The notes under the pieces were generated by a model. It did no database searches. It was not told where the DNA came from and worked only from the letters and a program-made list of their open reading frames with translations. From Gemmobacter lutimaris (lineage in GTDB: Bacteria > Pseudomonadota > Alphaproteobacteria > Rhodobacterales > Rhodobacteraceae), in contig NZ_QXXQ01000002.1 of assembly GCF_003570715.1 (NCBI RefSeq), positions 62,001 to 126,000 of the forward strand: a stretch of DNA of 64,000 nucleotides, written 5' to 3'. Positions 41,451 to 50,115 of this stretch are shown here, in pieces. A program made the position numbers and the translations under genes. The stretch's first letter is position 1. Every line of letters starts with the position of its first letter.

Positions 41451-42142
41451 TGCGCATGACCGACGCCACGACCCTGACGCGCCCCGCCGTCCTGATCCTT
41501 CTTGGCCCTCCGGGCGCCGGGAAGGGCACACAGGCCCGCATGCTGGAAGAGGATTTCGGTCTGGTGCAGCTTTCCACCGGCGATCTTCTGCGCGCGGCCG
41601 TGGCGGCGGGCACCGAGGCCGGCAACCGCGCCAAGGCAGTGATGGAGGCCGGGCAGCTTGTGTCTGACGAGATCGTGCTGGCGATCCTGAAAGACCGCAT
41701 GTCGCAGCCCGATGTGGCGCGCGGCATCATTCTCGACGGCTTTCCTCGCACCGCGGGGCAGGCCGCCGCGCTGGACGATCTGCTGGCCGCGACCGACCAG
41801 AAGGTCACCGCCGCCATCAGCCTTGAGGTTGATGACGAGGCGATGGTGGGCCGGGTGTCCGGCCGCTACACCTGCGCCGGTTGCGGCGAGGGGTATCACG
41901 ACGAATTCAAGCAGCCCGCCGTTGCGGGCACTTGCGACAAATGCGGCGGCACGACGTTCAAGCGCCGGGCCGACGACAATGCCGAGACGGTGCGCGAGAG
42001 GCTGTCCGCCTATCATGCCCAGACGGCGCCGCTGATCGCCTATTACGACGGCAAGGGCGTTCTGGAACGGATCGACGCGATGGGGGCCATCGACCAGATC
42101 CGCAGAACGCTTTCCGCCATCGTGAGCCGCGTTTCGGCATAA
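41450..42142 (+). CDS. adenylate kinase with zinc-binding LID (second copy)
   Basis: A 230-residue adenylate kinase overlapping the acs stop by one base (TGATG); MTDATTLTRPAVLILLGPPG from ATG 41456 is an alternative. P-loop [15 protein letters not shown] site STGDLLRAAV and DGFPRTAGQAAAL. The LID has CAGC...CDKC (C-x2-C, 17 residues, C-x2-C), a zinc site absent from the 194-residue Adk at 17759. Position and coupling suggest it removes AMP made by Acs. The frame is intact, so it is probably functional. Confidence 0.93.
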   Translation: MRMTDATTLTRPAVLILLGPPGAGKGTQARMLEEDFGLVQLSTGDLLRAAVAAGTEAGNRAKAVMEAGQLVSDEIVLAILKDRMSQPDVARGIILDGFPRTAGQAAALDDLLAATDQKVTAAISLEVDDEAMVGRVSGRYTCAGCGEGYHDEFKQPAVAGTCDKCGGTTFKRRADDNAETVRERLSAYHAQTAPLIAYYDGKGVLERIDAMGAIDQIRRTLSAIVSRVSA

Positions 42143-42205
42143 GGGAGGCCCGCATCCCTCGGGGAAGGGGGCGCGGGACGGATAAACACTCAGGGAGTAG
42201 CACTC

Positions 42206-42463
42206 ATGGCGGACAAGTCCTCGTCGAATGCCTACTGGGCCGCGAACATCCGCACGATCATGATTTATCTGGTCGTCTGGTTCGTCTGCTCGTTCGGCTT
42301 CGGCATCCTTCTGCGTCCGATGCTTGCGGGCATCAAGATCGGCGGCACCGATCTGGGCTTCTGGTTTGCCCAGCAAGGTTCGATCCTCGTCTTTCTCGTC
42401 CTCATCTTCGCCTATGCCGCGCGGATGAACAAACTCGATCGCCAGCACGGCGTGGAAGAATAA
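42206..42463 (+). CDS. DUF4212 small subunit of a sodium:solute symporter
   Basis: An 85-residue protein with two helices (about 17-40 and 50-72). The N-terminal AYWAANIRTIMIYLVVWF, with loop FGILLRPMLAGIKIGGTDLGFWFAQQGSI, is the DUF4212 signature. It is always found just before a VC_2705-type SSS transporter and is thought to be its partner. GGGAG Shine-Dalgarno; 15 bases before the large subunit. Confidence 0.93.
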   Translation: MADKSSSNAYWAANIRTIMIYLVVWFVCSFGFGILLRPMLAGIKIGGTDLGFWFAQQGSILVFLVLIFAYAARMNKLDRQHGVEE

Positions 42464-42478
42464 GGGAGCACGGGAAAC

Positions 42479-44221
42479 ATGGATCAGTTTACCCTCAACC
42501 TCCTGGTGGTGGGCGCGACCTTCGCGCTTTACATCGGGATCGCGATCTGGGCCCGCGCGGGTTCGACCGCGGAATTCTATGCTGCCGGCCAGGGTGTTCA
42601 CCCTGTCATGAACGGCATGGCCACCGGCGCCGACTGGATGTCGGCTGCCTCGTTCATCTCGATGGCTGGCATCATCGCCTTCGGCGGCTACGATACCTCG
42701 GCCTATCTGATGGGCTGGACCGGCGGCTATGTGCTGCTGGCCATGCTGCTGGCGCCCTATCTGCGCAAGTTCGGCAAGTTCACCGTGCCGGAATTCATCG
42801 GGGACCGCTTCTATTCGGGCACCGCGCGTTTCGTCGCGGTGGTCTGCCTCATCATCGCTTCGGTGACCTATGTGATCGGGCAGATGACCGGCGTGGGCGT
42901 TGCCTTCTCGCGCTTCCTTGAAGTGTCGAATGCGACCGGCCTTTATATCGGTGCGGCCATCGTGTTCGCCTATGCCGTGCTTGGCGGCATGAAGGGCATC
43001 ACCTACACGCAGGTTGCGCAATATGTCGTGCTGATCATCGCCTATACCATTCCGGCGGTCTTCATCTCGCTGCAACTGACCGGCAATCCGATCCCGGCGC
43101 TGGGCCTGTTCTCGAACGAGGTTCACACCGGCCAGCCGCTGCTTCAGACGCTGGAAGGTCTGGTCACCGATCTGGGCTTCAAATCCTACCTGAACCAGTC
43201 GGACACCACGCTGAACATGTTCCTGTTCACCATGTCGCTGATGATCGGCACCGCCGGCCTTCCGCACGTCATCGTCCGCTTCTTCACCGTGCCGAAGGTT
43301 TCGGACGCGCGGTCTTCGGCGGGCTGGGCACTGGTGTTCATCGCGCTGCTGTATCTCACCGCCCCGGCGGTTGCGGCCATGGCGCGTCTGAACCTGATCA
43401 ACACGATCTACCCGCAGGGTGTGGCCGCCGCGCCGGTGTCGATGGCCGACATCGAAGGCAAGGAAGAACTCGCCTGGGTTCGTAACTGGGCCAAGACCGG
43501 CCTGCTGACCTTCGAGGACAAGAACGGCGACGGTCTTGTGCAGTATGTCGGCGACAAGGAAGTCAACGAGCTGACCGTGAACAACGACATCATGGTGCTC
43601 GCCAACCCCGAAATCGCCAATCTGCCCGGCTGGGTGATCGCGCTGGTCGCTGCCGGTGGTCTTGCCGCCGCGCTGTCCACCGCTGCCGGTCTGCTGATGG
43701 CCATTTCCTCGGCCGTGTCGCATGACCTGATCAAGGGCCAGCTGAACCCCAACATCTCGGAAAAGAACGAGCTGCTGGCGGCCCGGATCTCGATGGGCGT
43801 GGCCATCGCGGTTGCGACCTACCTTGGCCTCAACCCGCCCGGCTTCGCGGCGCAGACGGTGGCGCTTGCCTTCGGTCTGGCGGCCTCGTCGATCTTCCCG
43901 GCGCTGATGATGGGCATCTTCTCGAAGCGCATCAACAACAAGGGTGCCGTTGCGGGGATGCTGGCGGGTCTGATCGTGACGATCGTCTACATCTTCCTGC
44001 ACAAGGGCTGGTTCTTCGTCGCGGATACCGCGTCCTTCTCGGACAGCGCGCCGATGCTCCTGTCGATCAAATCGACGTCCTTCGGTGCGGTGGGTGCCCT
44101 GATCAACTTCGCCGTCGCCTTCGCGGTGTCCAGTGCCACGGGCGCCCCGCCCGCCAAGGTGCAGGATCTGGTGGAATCGATCCGCGTGCCGAAAGGCGCC
44201 GGTGCGGCCCAGTCGCACTGA
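42479..44221 (+). CDS. sodium:solute symporter, VC_2705 family (acetate/short-carboxylate uptake)
   Basis: A 580-residue SSS-family carrier, about 13 helices. AEFYAAGQGVHPVMNGMATGADWMSAASFISMAG and the TAGLPHVIVRFFTV motif are close to ActP acetate permeases (the latter motif within the sodium site). A large hydrophilic insert at about residues 320-370 contains the EF-hand-like loop DKNGDGLVQYV. With acs and DUF4212 adjacent, acetate or propionate is the probable substrate. Confidence 0.92.
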   Translation: MDQFTLNLLVVGATFALYIGIAIWARAGSTAEFYAAGQGVHPVMNGMATGADWMSAASFISMAGIIAFGGYDTSAYLMGWTGGYVLLAMLLAPYLRKFGKFTVPEFIGDRFYSGTARFVAVVCLIIASVTYVIGQMTGVGVAFSRFLEVSNATGLYIGAAIVFAYAVLGGMKGITYTQVAQYVVLIIAYTIPAVFISLQLTGNPIPALGLFSNEVHTGQPLLQTLEGLVTDLGFKSYLNQSDTTLNMFLFTMSLMIGTAGLPHVIVRFFTVPKVSDARSSAGWALVFIALLYLTAPAVAAMARLNLINTIYPQGVAAAPVSMADIEGKEELAWVRNWAKTGLLTFEDKNGDGLVQYVGDKEVNELTVNNDIMVLANPEIANLPGWVIALVAAGGLAAALSTAAGLLMAISSAVSHDLIKGQLNPNISEKNELLAARISMGVAIAVATYLGLNPPGFAAQTVALAFGLAASSIFPALMMGIFSKRINNKGAVAGMLAGLIVTIVYIFLHKGWFFVADTASFSDSAPMLLSIKSTSFGAVGALINFAVAFAVSSATGAPPAKVQDLVESIRVPKGAGAAQSH

Positions 44222-44303
44222 CCGGGTAAAGGCTGCGGGTTTGATCTGGCGCATTGCGCGCCATCCGGTCCGGCCCGCACCCTGACCCGAACACCATCCG
44301 GCG

Positions 44304-44322
44304 CGCCCCCTTTGTGGGGGCG
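44304..44322 (+). other. hairpin between the symporter and the cNMP/CBS gene
   Basis: A 7-bp stem CGCCCCC/GGGGGCG with loop TTTGT, 25 bases before the next ATG and without a U-tract. It may stabilise or tune the upstream transporter message relative to the regulatory genes. Confidence 0.45.
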
Positions 44323-44346
44323 TGTCCCCCCCGAAGGACGACGGTC

Positions 44347-46176
44347 ATGCCCCATTCCCCCGACGAGGCCGTTCTGGCCTTCCTCGAAACCGTCCATCCC
44401 TATGACAGCCTGCCGCGGGACGAGATGGCGCGTGTCGCCGTTTCCTTCAGCCGCAGGGAATTTTCTGCCGGGGAAGAGGTCTATCAGGCGGGTGAACCGC
44501 TGAAGGGCCTTTATCTGGTCAAGCGTGGCGCGGTCGAGGTGCTGGATGCCTCGGGCATGCAGGTCTCGCTGCTGGGTCCGCGCAACAGCTTTGGTGAACG
44601 CGGTCTGATGCGGGACGGTCTGGCGGTCACCACGGCGCGGGTCATCGAAGATTCCGTGCTTCTGCTGCTACCCACGGCAGAGTTCCGTCGCCTGATCGCG
44701 GGTTTCCCGGCCTTCGACCGCTTCTTCCATCGTGGCAGGTCCGCCGCCGAGGCGCGTCGCGCCGATCTGACGGTGCAAAAGGTGGGCGACCTGATGGCGC
44801 GCAAGCCGATCACTGTGGCGCCTGCCGACAGCATCCGCCTTGCCGCCGAAAAGATGCGCGACGCGCATGTCTCGTCGCTGGGCATTGTCGAGGAGGGTCG
44901 TTTTCTGGGCATCGTCACAACGCGGGATATGACCAACAAGGTGTTGGCGGGCGGTATCGACCCGGAAAGCCCGGTGTCGCAGGTGATGACCGCCGATCCG
45001 GTCAGCCTGCGGCCTGACGATCTGGGCTCGGACATCCTGCATGTCATGCTGGAGCGTCGCATCGGCCATCTGCCGGTGGTCGAGGATGGTCGGCTGGTCG
45101 GCATGATCACCCAGACCGACCTGACCCGGTTTCAGGCCGTCAGTTCGGCGCAACTGGTGCGCGACGCGGCAACCGCTGAAAGCGTGGCTGAAATGGCCGC
45201 CGTTACCGCGCGTATCCCGAAGCTGCTGGTGCAGCTTGTGGGCGGTAACAATGCGCATGAGGTGGTGACCCGTCTGATCACCGACATAGCCGATACCGTG
45301 ACACGCCGCCTGCTGGCGCTGGCCGAGGCCGAGCTTGGCCCGGCGCCCGTGCCCTATGTCTGGGCCGCCTGCGGCAGTCAGGGGCGGCAGGAACAGACAG
45401 GTGTGTCGGATCAGGACAATTGCCTGATCATCGACGACCGTGCCACCGATGCGGATATGGGCTATTTCGCCCGGCTGGCGCGCTTCGTCTGCGACGGGCT
45501 GGATGCCTGCGGCTATGTCTATTGCCCCGGCGACATGATGGCGACCAACCCGCGCTGGTGCGCACGGCAATCCACATGGCGCGGCTATTTCGACGGCTGG
45601 ATCGCCACGCCCGATCCAATGGCGCAGATGCTGGCCAGCGTCATGTTCGACCTGCGCCCCATCGGCGGGCAGGCATCGCTTTACCGTGACTTGCAGGCCG
45701 AGACGCTGGAACGGGCGGCGCAGAATTCGATCTTCGTGGCGCATATGATTTCCAACAGTCTGAAACATACGCCGCCCCTTGGCCTGTTGCGTGGCTTCGC
45801 CACCATCCGCTCGGGCGAGCACAAGAACCACATCGACATGAAACACAACGGCGTGGTGCCGGTGACGGACCTTGGCAGGGTCTATGCGCTGATCGGCAAG
45901 CTGGAGCCCGCCAATACCCGCGCCCGGCTGGACGCGGCGGAACATGCCGGGGTGATTTCCGTCTCTGGCGCGCGCGACCTGATCGAGGCTTATGACCTGA
46001 TCGCCCAGACCCGGCTTGAAAATCAGGCCCGGCTCATCCGTTCGGGTCGCAAGCCCGATAATTTCCTTGCCCCCTACGACCTGTCGGATTTCGAGCGCAG
46101 CCACCTGCGCGACGCTTTCGTCGTGGTGCGCACAATGCAATCCGCCATCGGGTCCGCCCGTGGCGCAAGAAGCTGA
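44347..46176 (+). CDS. cNMP-binding, CBS-pair, DUF294 nucleotidyltransferase-like protein
   Basis: ATG 44347 follows AAGGACG (the frame runs 93 bases further). Residues about 15-135 are a cyclic-nucleotide-binding domain (NSFGERGLMRDGLAV). About 150-275 are two CBS motifs (VSSLGIVEEGRFLGIVTTRD; IGHLPVVEDGRLVGMITQTD), which bind adenosine ligands such as AMP/ATP. About 310-450 are DUF294 with GSQGRQEQTGVSDQDN, a G-S...D-x-D nucleotidyltransferase core. A C-terminal DUF294_C helical part completes it. Probably an energy sensor or modifying enzyme of the acetate module. Confidence 0.9.
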   Translation: MPHSPDEAVLAFLETVHPYDSLPRDEMARVAVSFSRREFSAGEEVYQAGEPLKGLYLVKRGAVEVLDASGMQVSLLGPRNSFGERGLMRDGLAVTTARVIEDSVLLLLPTAEFRRLIAGFPAFDRFFHRGRSAAEARRADLTVQKVGDLMARKPITVAPADSIRLAAEKMRDAHVSSLGIVEEGRFLGIVTTRDMTNKVLAGGIDPESPVSQVMTADPVSLRPDDLGSDILHVMLERRIGHLPVVEDGRLVGMITQTDLTRFQAVSSAQLVRDAATAESVAEMAAVTARIPKLLVQLVGGNNAHEVVTRLITDIADTVTRRLLALAEAELGPAPVPYVWAACGSQGRQEQTGVSDQDNCLIIDDRATDADMGYFARLARFVCDGLDACGYVYCPGDMMATNPRWCARQSTWRGYFDGWIATPDPMAQMLASVMFDLRPIGGQASLYRDLQAETLERAAQNSIFVAHMISNSLKHTPPLGLLRGFATIRSGEHKNHIDMKHNGVVPVTDLGRVYALIGKLEPANTRARLDAAEHAGVISVSGARDLIEAYDLIAQTRLENQARLIRSGRKPDNFLAPYDLSDFERSHLRDAFVVVRTMQSAIGSARGARS

Positions 46177-46182
46177 GGCCAG

Positions 46183-46704
46183 ATGCTGTTCGAATTCCTT
46201 GCCGCGATCATCGCCGCCGCGACCTGTGCGGGCATCGTCTGGGGCCTGCGCAAGGCCATGCCCAATCGCGTGCCCAAGGTGGCGCTGCCTGTGGCTGCGG
46301 GGCTTGGCCTGATCTGCACCACCATGGCGCTGGAATACGGCTGGTATGACCGCACGGTGGCGAACCTGCCCGCAGGGGTCGTGGTGGTCGATCAGGGCTC
46401 GGGGCAACAGATGCTGCGCCCCTGGACCTACCTTGCGCCGATGACGACGCGCTTTACCGCGCTGGATACCCGCAGCATCGCCCCGCATCCGGGCAATCCG
46501 GCACTGCGGCTGGTGAGGACCTATGAATTTGCCCGCTGGCGGCCCGTGGAGGACGGGTTTCTGGCGGTGGACTGCGCCGCCGTGCGGCGCGTGCGGATTA
46601 CCGAGGGGATGGAGATTCTGCCTGACGGCACGCTTTCGGGCGCCGAATGGCAGGCTGCCGCCCCCGATGATCCAGTAACGAGGGCGGCCTGCCAGGAGGG
46701 ATGA
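46183..46704 (+). CDS. small membrane-anchored hypothetical protein
   Basis: A 173-residue protein with two N-terminal helices (about 2-20 and 34-52) and a soluble, probably periplasmic domain of about 115 residues containing QQMLRPWTYLAPMTTRFTALDT. Not recognised. It starts 6 bases after the cNMP/CBS gene, and its stop is one base before the next ATG, so it belongs to the same operon and may link the sensor proteins to the membrane. Confidence 0.7.
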   Translation: MLFEFLAAIIAAATCAGIVWGLRKAMPNRVPKVALPVAAGLGLICTTMALEYGWYDRTVANLPAGVVVVDQGSGQQMLRPWTYLAPMTTRFTALDTRSIAPHPGNPALRLVRTYEFARWRPVEDGFLAVDCAAVRRVRITEGMEILPDGTLSGAEWQAAAPDDPVTRAACQEG

Positions 46705-46705
46705 T

Positions 46706-47095
46706 ATGGCCGAGGACGGGAGGAAACACCGTATCCTTGTCGTGGAGGACGAGGATAACATCGCCATCGCGCTGGATTTCCTGATGACGCGCGAGGGCTA
46801 TGCCCATGATCGGGTCGCCAATGGCGCCGAGGCCATGCCGCGCATTCGCGCCACGCACCCCGATCTGGTGCTGCTGGACGTGATGTTGCCCGAGGTTTCG
46901 GGATACGAGATCTGCCAGTCGGTGCGGCTTGACCCCGCGCTGGCGGATGTGAAAATCCTGATGATGACCGCGCGCGGTTCGGCCATCGAGCGGCAGAAGG
47001 GCATCGCGCTGGGCGCCGACGGGTTTATTTCGAAACCCTTTGAACTGAAGGAGTTGCGACAGGAGGTCCGTCGCCTTCTGCAAGGCGAGGGTTGA
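46706..47095 (+). CDS. single-domain response regulator (CheY-like receiver)
   Basis: A 129-residue receiver without output domain. The acidic pair E14/D15 (VVEDEDN), phospho-acceptor D58 (LVLLDVMLP), T88 (MMTARG) and K110 (SKPFEL) are all present, so phosphorylation should be possible. AGGAGGG five bases before ATG. The following gene encodes a kinase-like sensor that seems to lack its own histidine, so the phosphodonor is uncertain. Confidence 0.93.
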   Translation: MAEDGRKHRILVVEDEDNIAIALDFLMTREGYAHDRVANGAEAMPRIRATHPDLVLLDVMLPEVSGYEICQSVRLDPALADVKILMMTARGSAIERQKGIALGADGFISKPFELKELRQEVRRLLQGEG

Positions 47096-47098
47096 GCG

Positions 47099-49168
47099 GT
47101 GTTGCACAAGCTGAGCCTGCGTCTGCGCATCTTCCTGATCTTCGCGGCCCTTGGCCTTGGCGCGCTGGTGGCGCTGGCGGCGGGGCTGGTGCTTGGCTTT
47201 CAGCGGCTGGGCAGCCCCGAAACCCTGTCGGCCTTCGTGCAGGTGGGGGTGATTGCCGGGCTGGTGATCCTCGGGCTGATCACCTGGGTCTGGTATCTGT
47301 TCGACGTGAATGTGGCCAAGCCCATCGACATTCTGGCCGGGGCCCTGCGTGCCCGCGCACATTCCGATGTCAGCGGCGAGATGGATACCGCCATTGCCCG
47401 CTATCTGGGCGATCTGGCACCCGCTGCCACGGCCGCCGCCGCCTCGCTGGCCGAGACGCGGAATGCGCTGGCCGAGGCCGTCGCGCGCGAGACGACGCGG
47501 CTGGCGGCCGAAAAATCGCGGCTGGAGGCGCTGTTGTCCGACGTGCCGGTGGGGGTGCTGCTGTGTTCGGGGGAACATCAGATCGCCTTCTACAACACGC
47601 CCGCCGCCGGGCTTCTGGGCGGTGATACCGCGCCGGGGCTGGACCGTTACCTGTTCGACTATCTGCGCGAGGGGCCGGTGCGCCATGCCCATCGCCGTCT
47701 GATCGAGGCGGGGGATGCCGATGCGGCCTCTGACATCCTCTGCTCCACGCGCAGCGGCGGGCAGGTGCTCGCCGCCCGGATGCGTCTGATCGAGGGTGCG
47801 GGTGGTCCGCCGGGCTATGTGCTGACGCTGCGCGACGTGACCGCCGATCTCGCGACCCGCGCGCGGCGCGATGCGGCGCTGTCGGTCGCGCTGGATCGTA
47901 TCCGCCGTCCGACCGCAAATCTGATGACGCTGTTCGGCGTGCTACCCGAGGGTGAGGCCGTTCCCGCCCGGATGGAAAGCGCGATGCGGCAAGAGGTGAC
48001 GGGGCTGTCGGCGGCGGTGAAAGACCTGAGCCACCACCACGACGAGGATCGCGCCGAGGGATTGCCGCTGGCCCCCGCCCGCGCGCTTGATCTGTTGGAT
48101 GGTATGCGCGCCCGGCTGGAGGGGCAGGGTCTTGCGGTGGAAACCGCCGAGGCCGCACCGCTTTTGATGCGGTGCAACGGGTTCGAGCTGATCGCGCTGG
48201 TCGGTCATCTGGGCCAGCGCCTTGCGGCGACCGGGCATCCGGCGCCCTTCCACCTGAGGCTGGACGAGGCCGGGGCCGATGCCCGCGTTGTGCTGGGCTG
48301 GCAGGGGGCGGCGCTGTCGCTGACCACGCTGGATGGCTGGCTGGCCGAGCCTTTGGGCGAGGAACTGCCCGACATCACCGGGCGCAGCGTGCTGGCCGCC
48401 CATGCCACTGACATCTGGCCAGAGGGCACGAATGGCAGCCAGAGCCTTGTGCTGCCGCTGCGCGCCGCGCGTCGCGCTGGTCCGCGCCCGGCCCCGGTGC
48501 CGCGCGCGGTGGTCTATGATTTCGACCTGATGTCGAAGGCGCGCAATGCGCCGGTGGCCGATACGCGGCTGGAAGACCTGACCTTCGTGGTATTCGATAC
48601 CGAAACCACCGGCCTTCTGCCCGCGCAGGGCGACCAGATCGTGCAGATCGCCGCCGTCCGCATCGTCAACGGCAAGCGCGTGGCGGGCGAGGTGTTTGAC
48701 ACACTGGTCAACCCCGGCCGCCCGATCCCGCCCGGATCGACCACCGTTCACGGCATCACCGATGCCATGGTGGCCGAGGCGCCGGGCATCGCCGAGGTCG
48801 GCCGCGCCTTCCATAAATTCGCCGAAGGGGCGGTGCTGATCGCCCATAACGCGCCCTTCGACATGGAATTCCTGCGCCGGCAAGAGGCGGCGATCGGTGC
48901 CCGTTTCGATCATCCGGTGCTGGATACCGTGCTGCTGTCGGCCGTGATCTATGGCCAGCATGAGGTGCACAGCCTCGATGCGCTGACCCACCGGCTTGGC
49001 ATCACCATCCCCGAGGAGGCGCGCCATACCGCGCTGGGCGATACTGTCGCTACCGCCGATGCCTTCCTGAAGCTTTTGCCGATGCTGAAGGGCCGGGGGC
49101 TGGATACCTTCGGCGCCGTGGTGGCCGAGGTGCGTCGCCATGGCCGCCTGCTGAAGGATCTGAACTAG
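47099..49168 (+). CDS. membrane PAS/histidine-kinase-like sensor fused to a DEDDh 3'-5' exonuclease
   Basis: GTG start, 3 bases after the receiver gene; 689 residues. Two helices (about 9-32 and 45-68), a HAMP-like coil, a PAS-like domain (about 140-245; LLSDVPVGVLLCSGEHQIAF), then ALSVALDRIRRPTANLMTLF, which aligns with a histidine-kinase dimerisation helix but has no histidine, and a weak ATPase-like part to about 460. Residues about 495-689 are a DnaQ-type exonuclease with D500/E502 (FDTETTGL), D588 (HNAPFDMEF), H643 and D648 (HTALGD), all catalytic residues intact. Similar exonucleases neighbour acs/actP genes elsewhere. Confidence 0.85.
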   Translation: MLHKLSLRLRIFLIFAALGLGALVALAAGLVLGFQRLGSPETLSAFVQVGVIAGLVILGLITWVWYLFDVNVAKPIDILAGALRARAHSDVSGEMDTAIARYLGDLAPAATAAAASLAETRNALAEAVARETTRLAAEKSRLEALLSDVPVGVLLCSGEHQIAFYNTPAAGLLGGDTAPGLDRYLFDYLREGPVRHAHRRLIEAGDADAASDILCSTRSGGQVLAARMRLIEGAGGPPGYVLTLRDVTADLATRARRDAALSVALDRIRRPTANLMTLFGVLPEGEAVPARMESAMRQEVTGLSAAVKDLSHHHDEDRAEGLPLAPARALDLLDGMRARLEGQGLAVETAEAAPLLMRCNGFELIALVGHLGQRLAATGHPAPFHLRLDEAGADARVVLGWQGAALSLTTLDGWLAEPLGEELPDITGRSVLAAHATDIWPEGTNGSQSLVLPLRAARRAGPRPAPVPRAVVYDFDLMSKARNAPVADTRLEDLTFVVFDTETTGLLPAQGDQIVQIAAVRIVNGKRVAGEVFDTLVNPGRPIPPGSTTVHGITDAMVAEAPGIAEVGRAFHKFAEGAVLIAHNAPFDMEFLRRQEAAIGARFDHPVLDTVLLSAVIYGQHEVHSLDALTHRLGITIPEEARHTALGDTVATADAFLKLLPMLKGRGLDTFGAVVAEVRRHGRLLKDLN

Positions 49169-49171
49169 GGC

Positions 49172-49945
49172 TTAGGCCGCGAAAGGATCGTCGGGATAGC
49201 CCACGCCGGTCAGATACAGCCCCTGCGGCGGGCAGACCGGGCCGCAGGCGGCGCGGTCGCGGGCCTCCAGCGCCTGCTTGACGGCCTCGGGCGCCCAGGA
49301 CCCGGCGCCCACACGCTCCAGCGTGCCGACGATGGAACGCACCTGATTGTGCAGGAAGCTGCGGGCGCGCAGGTGAAAGCGGATTTCCTGACCGCCGGGG
49401 TAGTCGCATTCTTCCAGCCTGATCTCGTCCAGCGTCTTGACGGGCGAGGCCGCCTGACACATCGACGACCGGAAGGTGGTGAAATCATGCAGGCCGGTCA
49501 GGAAGGTGGCCCCTTCGCGCATCGCATCGGCATCCAGCGGGTTCAGCACCTGCCAGACCCGGCCACGATCATGTGTCACCGGCGCGCGCCGCTGCACGAG
49601 CCGGAAGGTATAGCGCCGCTCCATCGCCGAAAACCGGGCATGAAAGTCATCGGCCACCCGCACCGCCCGCAGGATCGACACCGGCGCGGGCTTGAGGTGG
49701 AAATTCAGCGCCTCCGACAGGCGGAACGCATCCCAGTCGCGCGCCAGATCGCAGGTCGCCACCTGGCCCGTGGCATGGACGCCCGCATCGGTGCGCCCGG
49801 CGGCGGCGATGGTGTGCTGCCCCGGCTCCAGCTTTGCCAGCGCGGCCTCCACCGCACCCTGAACCGATGCCTGCCCCTGGGCCTGGCGTTGCCAGCCCGC
49901 GAAGGGCGTGCCGTCATATTCGATTTTCAGGGCATATCTGGGCAT
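49172..49945 (-). CDS. truA: tRNA pseudouridine(38-40) synthase
   Basis: A 257-residue TruA modifying the tRNA anticodon arm. The N-terminal [19 protein letters not shown], the catalytic-aspartate motif [20 protein letters not shown] (D in GRTDAG, near residue 51) and [19 protein letters not shown] are diagnostic. Minus strand; its stop is three bases beyond the convergent exonuclease gene, with no obvious terminator between them. Confidence 0.96.
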   Translation of the reverse strand: MPRYALKIEYDGTPFAGWQRQAQGQASVQGAVEAALAKLEPGQHTIAAAGRTDAGVHATGQVATCDLARDWDAFRLSEALNFHLKPAPVSILRAVRVADDFHARFSAMERRYTFRLVQRRAPVTHDRGRVWQVLNPLDADAMREGATFLTGLHDFTTFRSSMCQAASPVKTLDEIRLEECDYPGGQEIRFHLRARSFLHNQVRSIVGTLERVGAGSWAPEAVKQALEARDRAACGPVCPPQGLYLTGVGYPDDPFAA

Positions 49946-50115
49946 GTCGCCGGGTTAGCGCAGCGCCCCGCGGCTGTCCAGCCGGGCGCGGCGCGGCTGC
50001 AACAATCCGGCCCGAACGCGGGCGGACGGGCGGCTGATCACTCGCCCGTTTGCCGGGTATAGGTTACGCTTCCCGCAAAACGAGCAGAACACAATCACAG
50101 GTCAACGAGGCCCCC

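Noticed and set aside
41183-44254. 1023-codon minus-strand frame opposite adk and the symporter
   Set aside because: Shadow of well-recognised plus-strand genes; low-complexity His/Arg/Gly composition.
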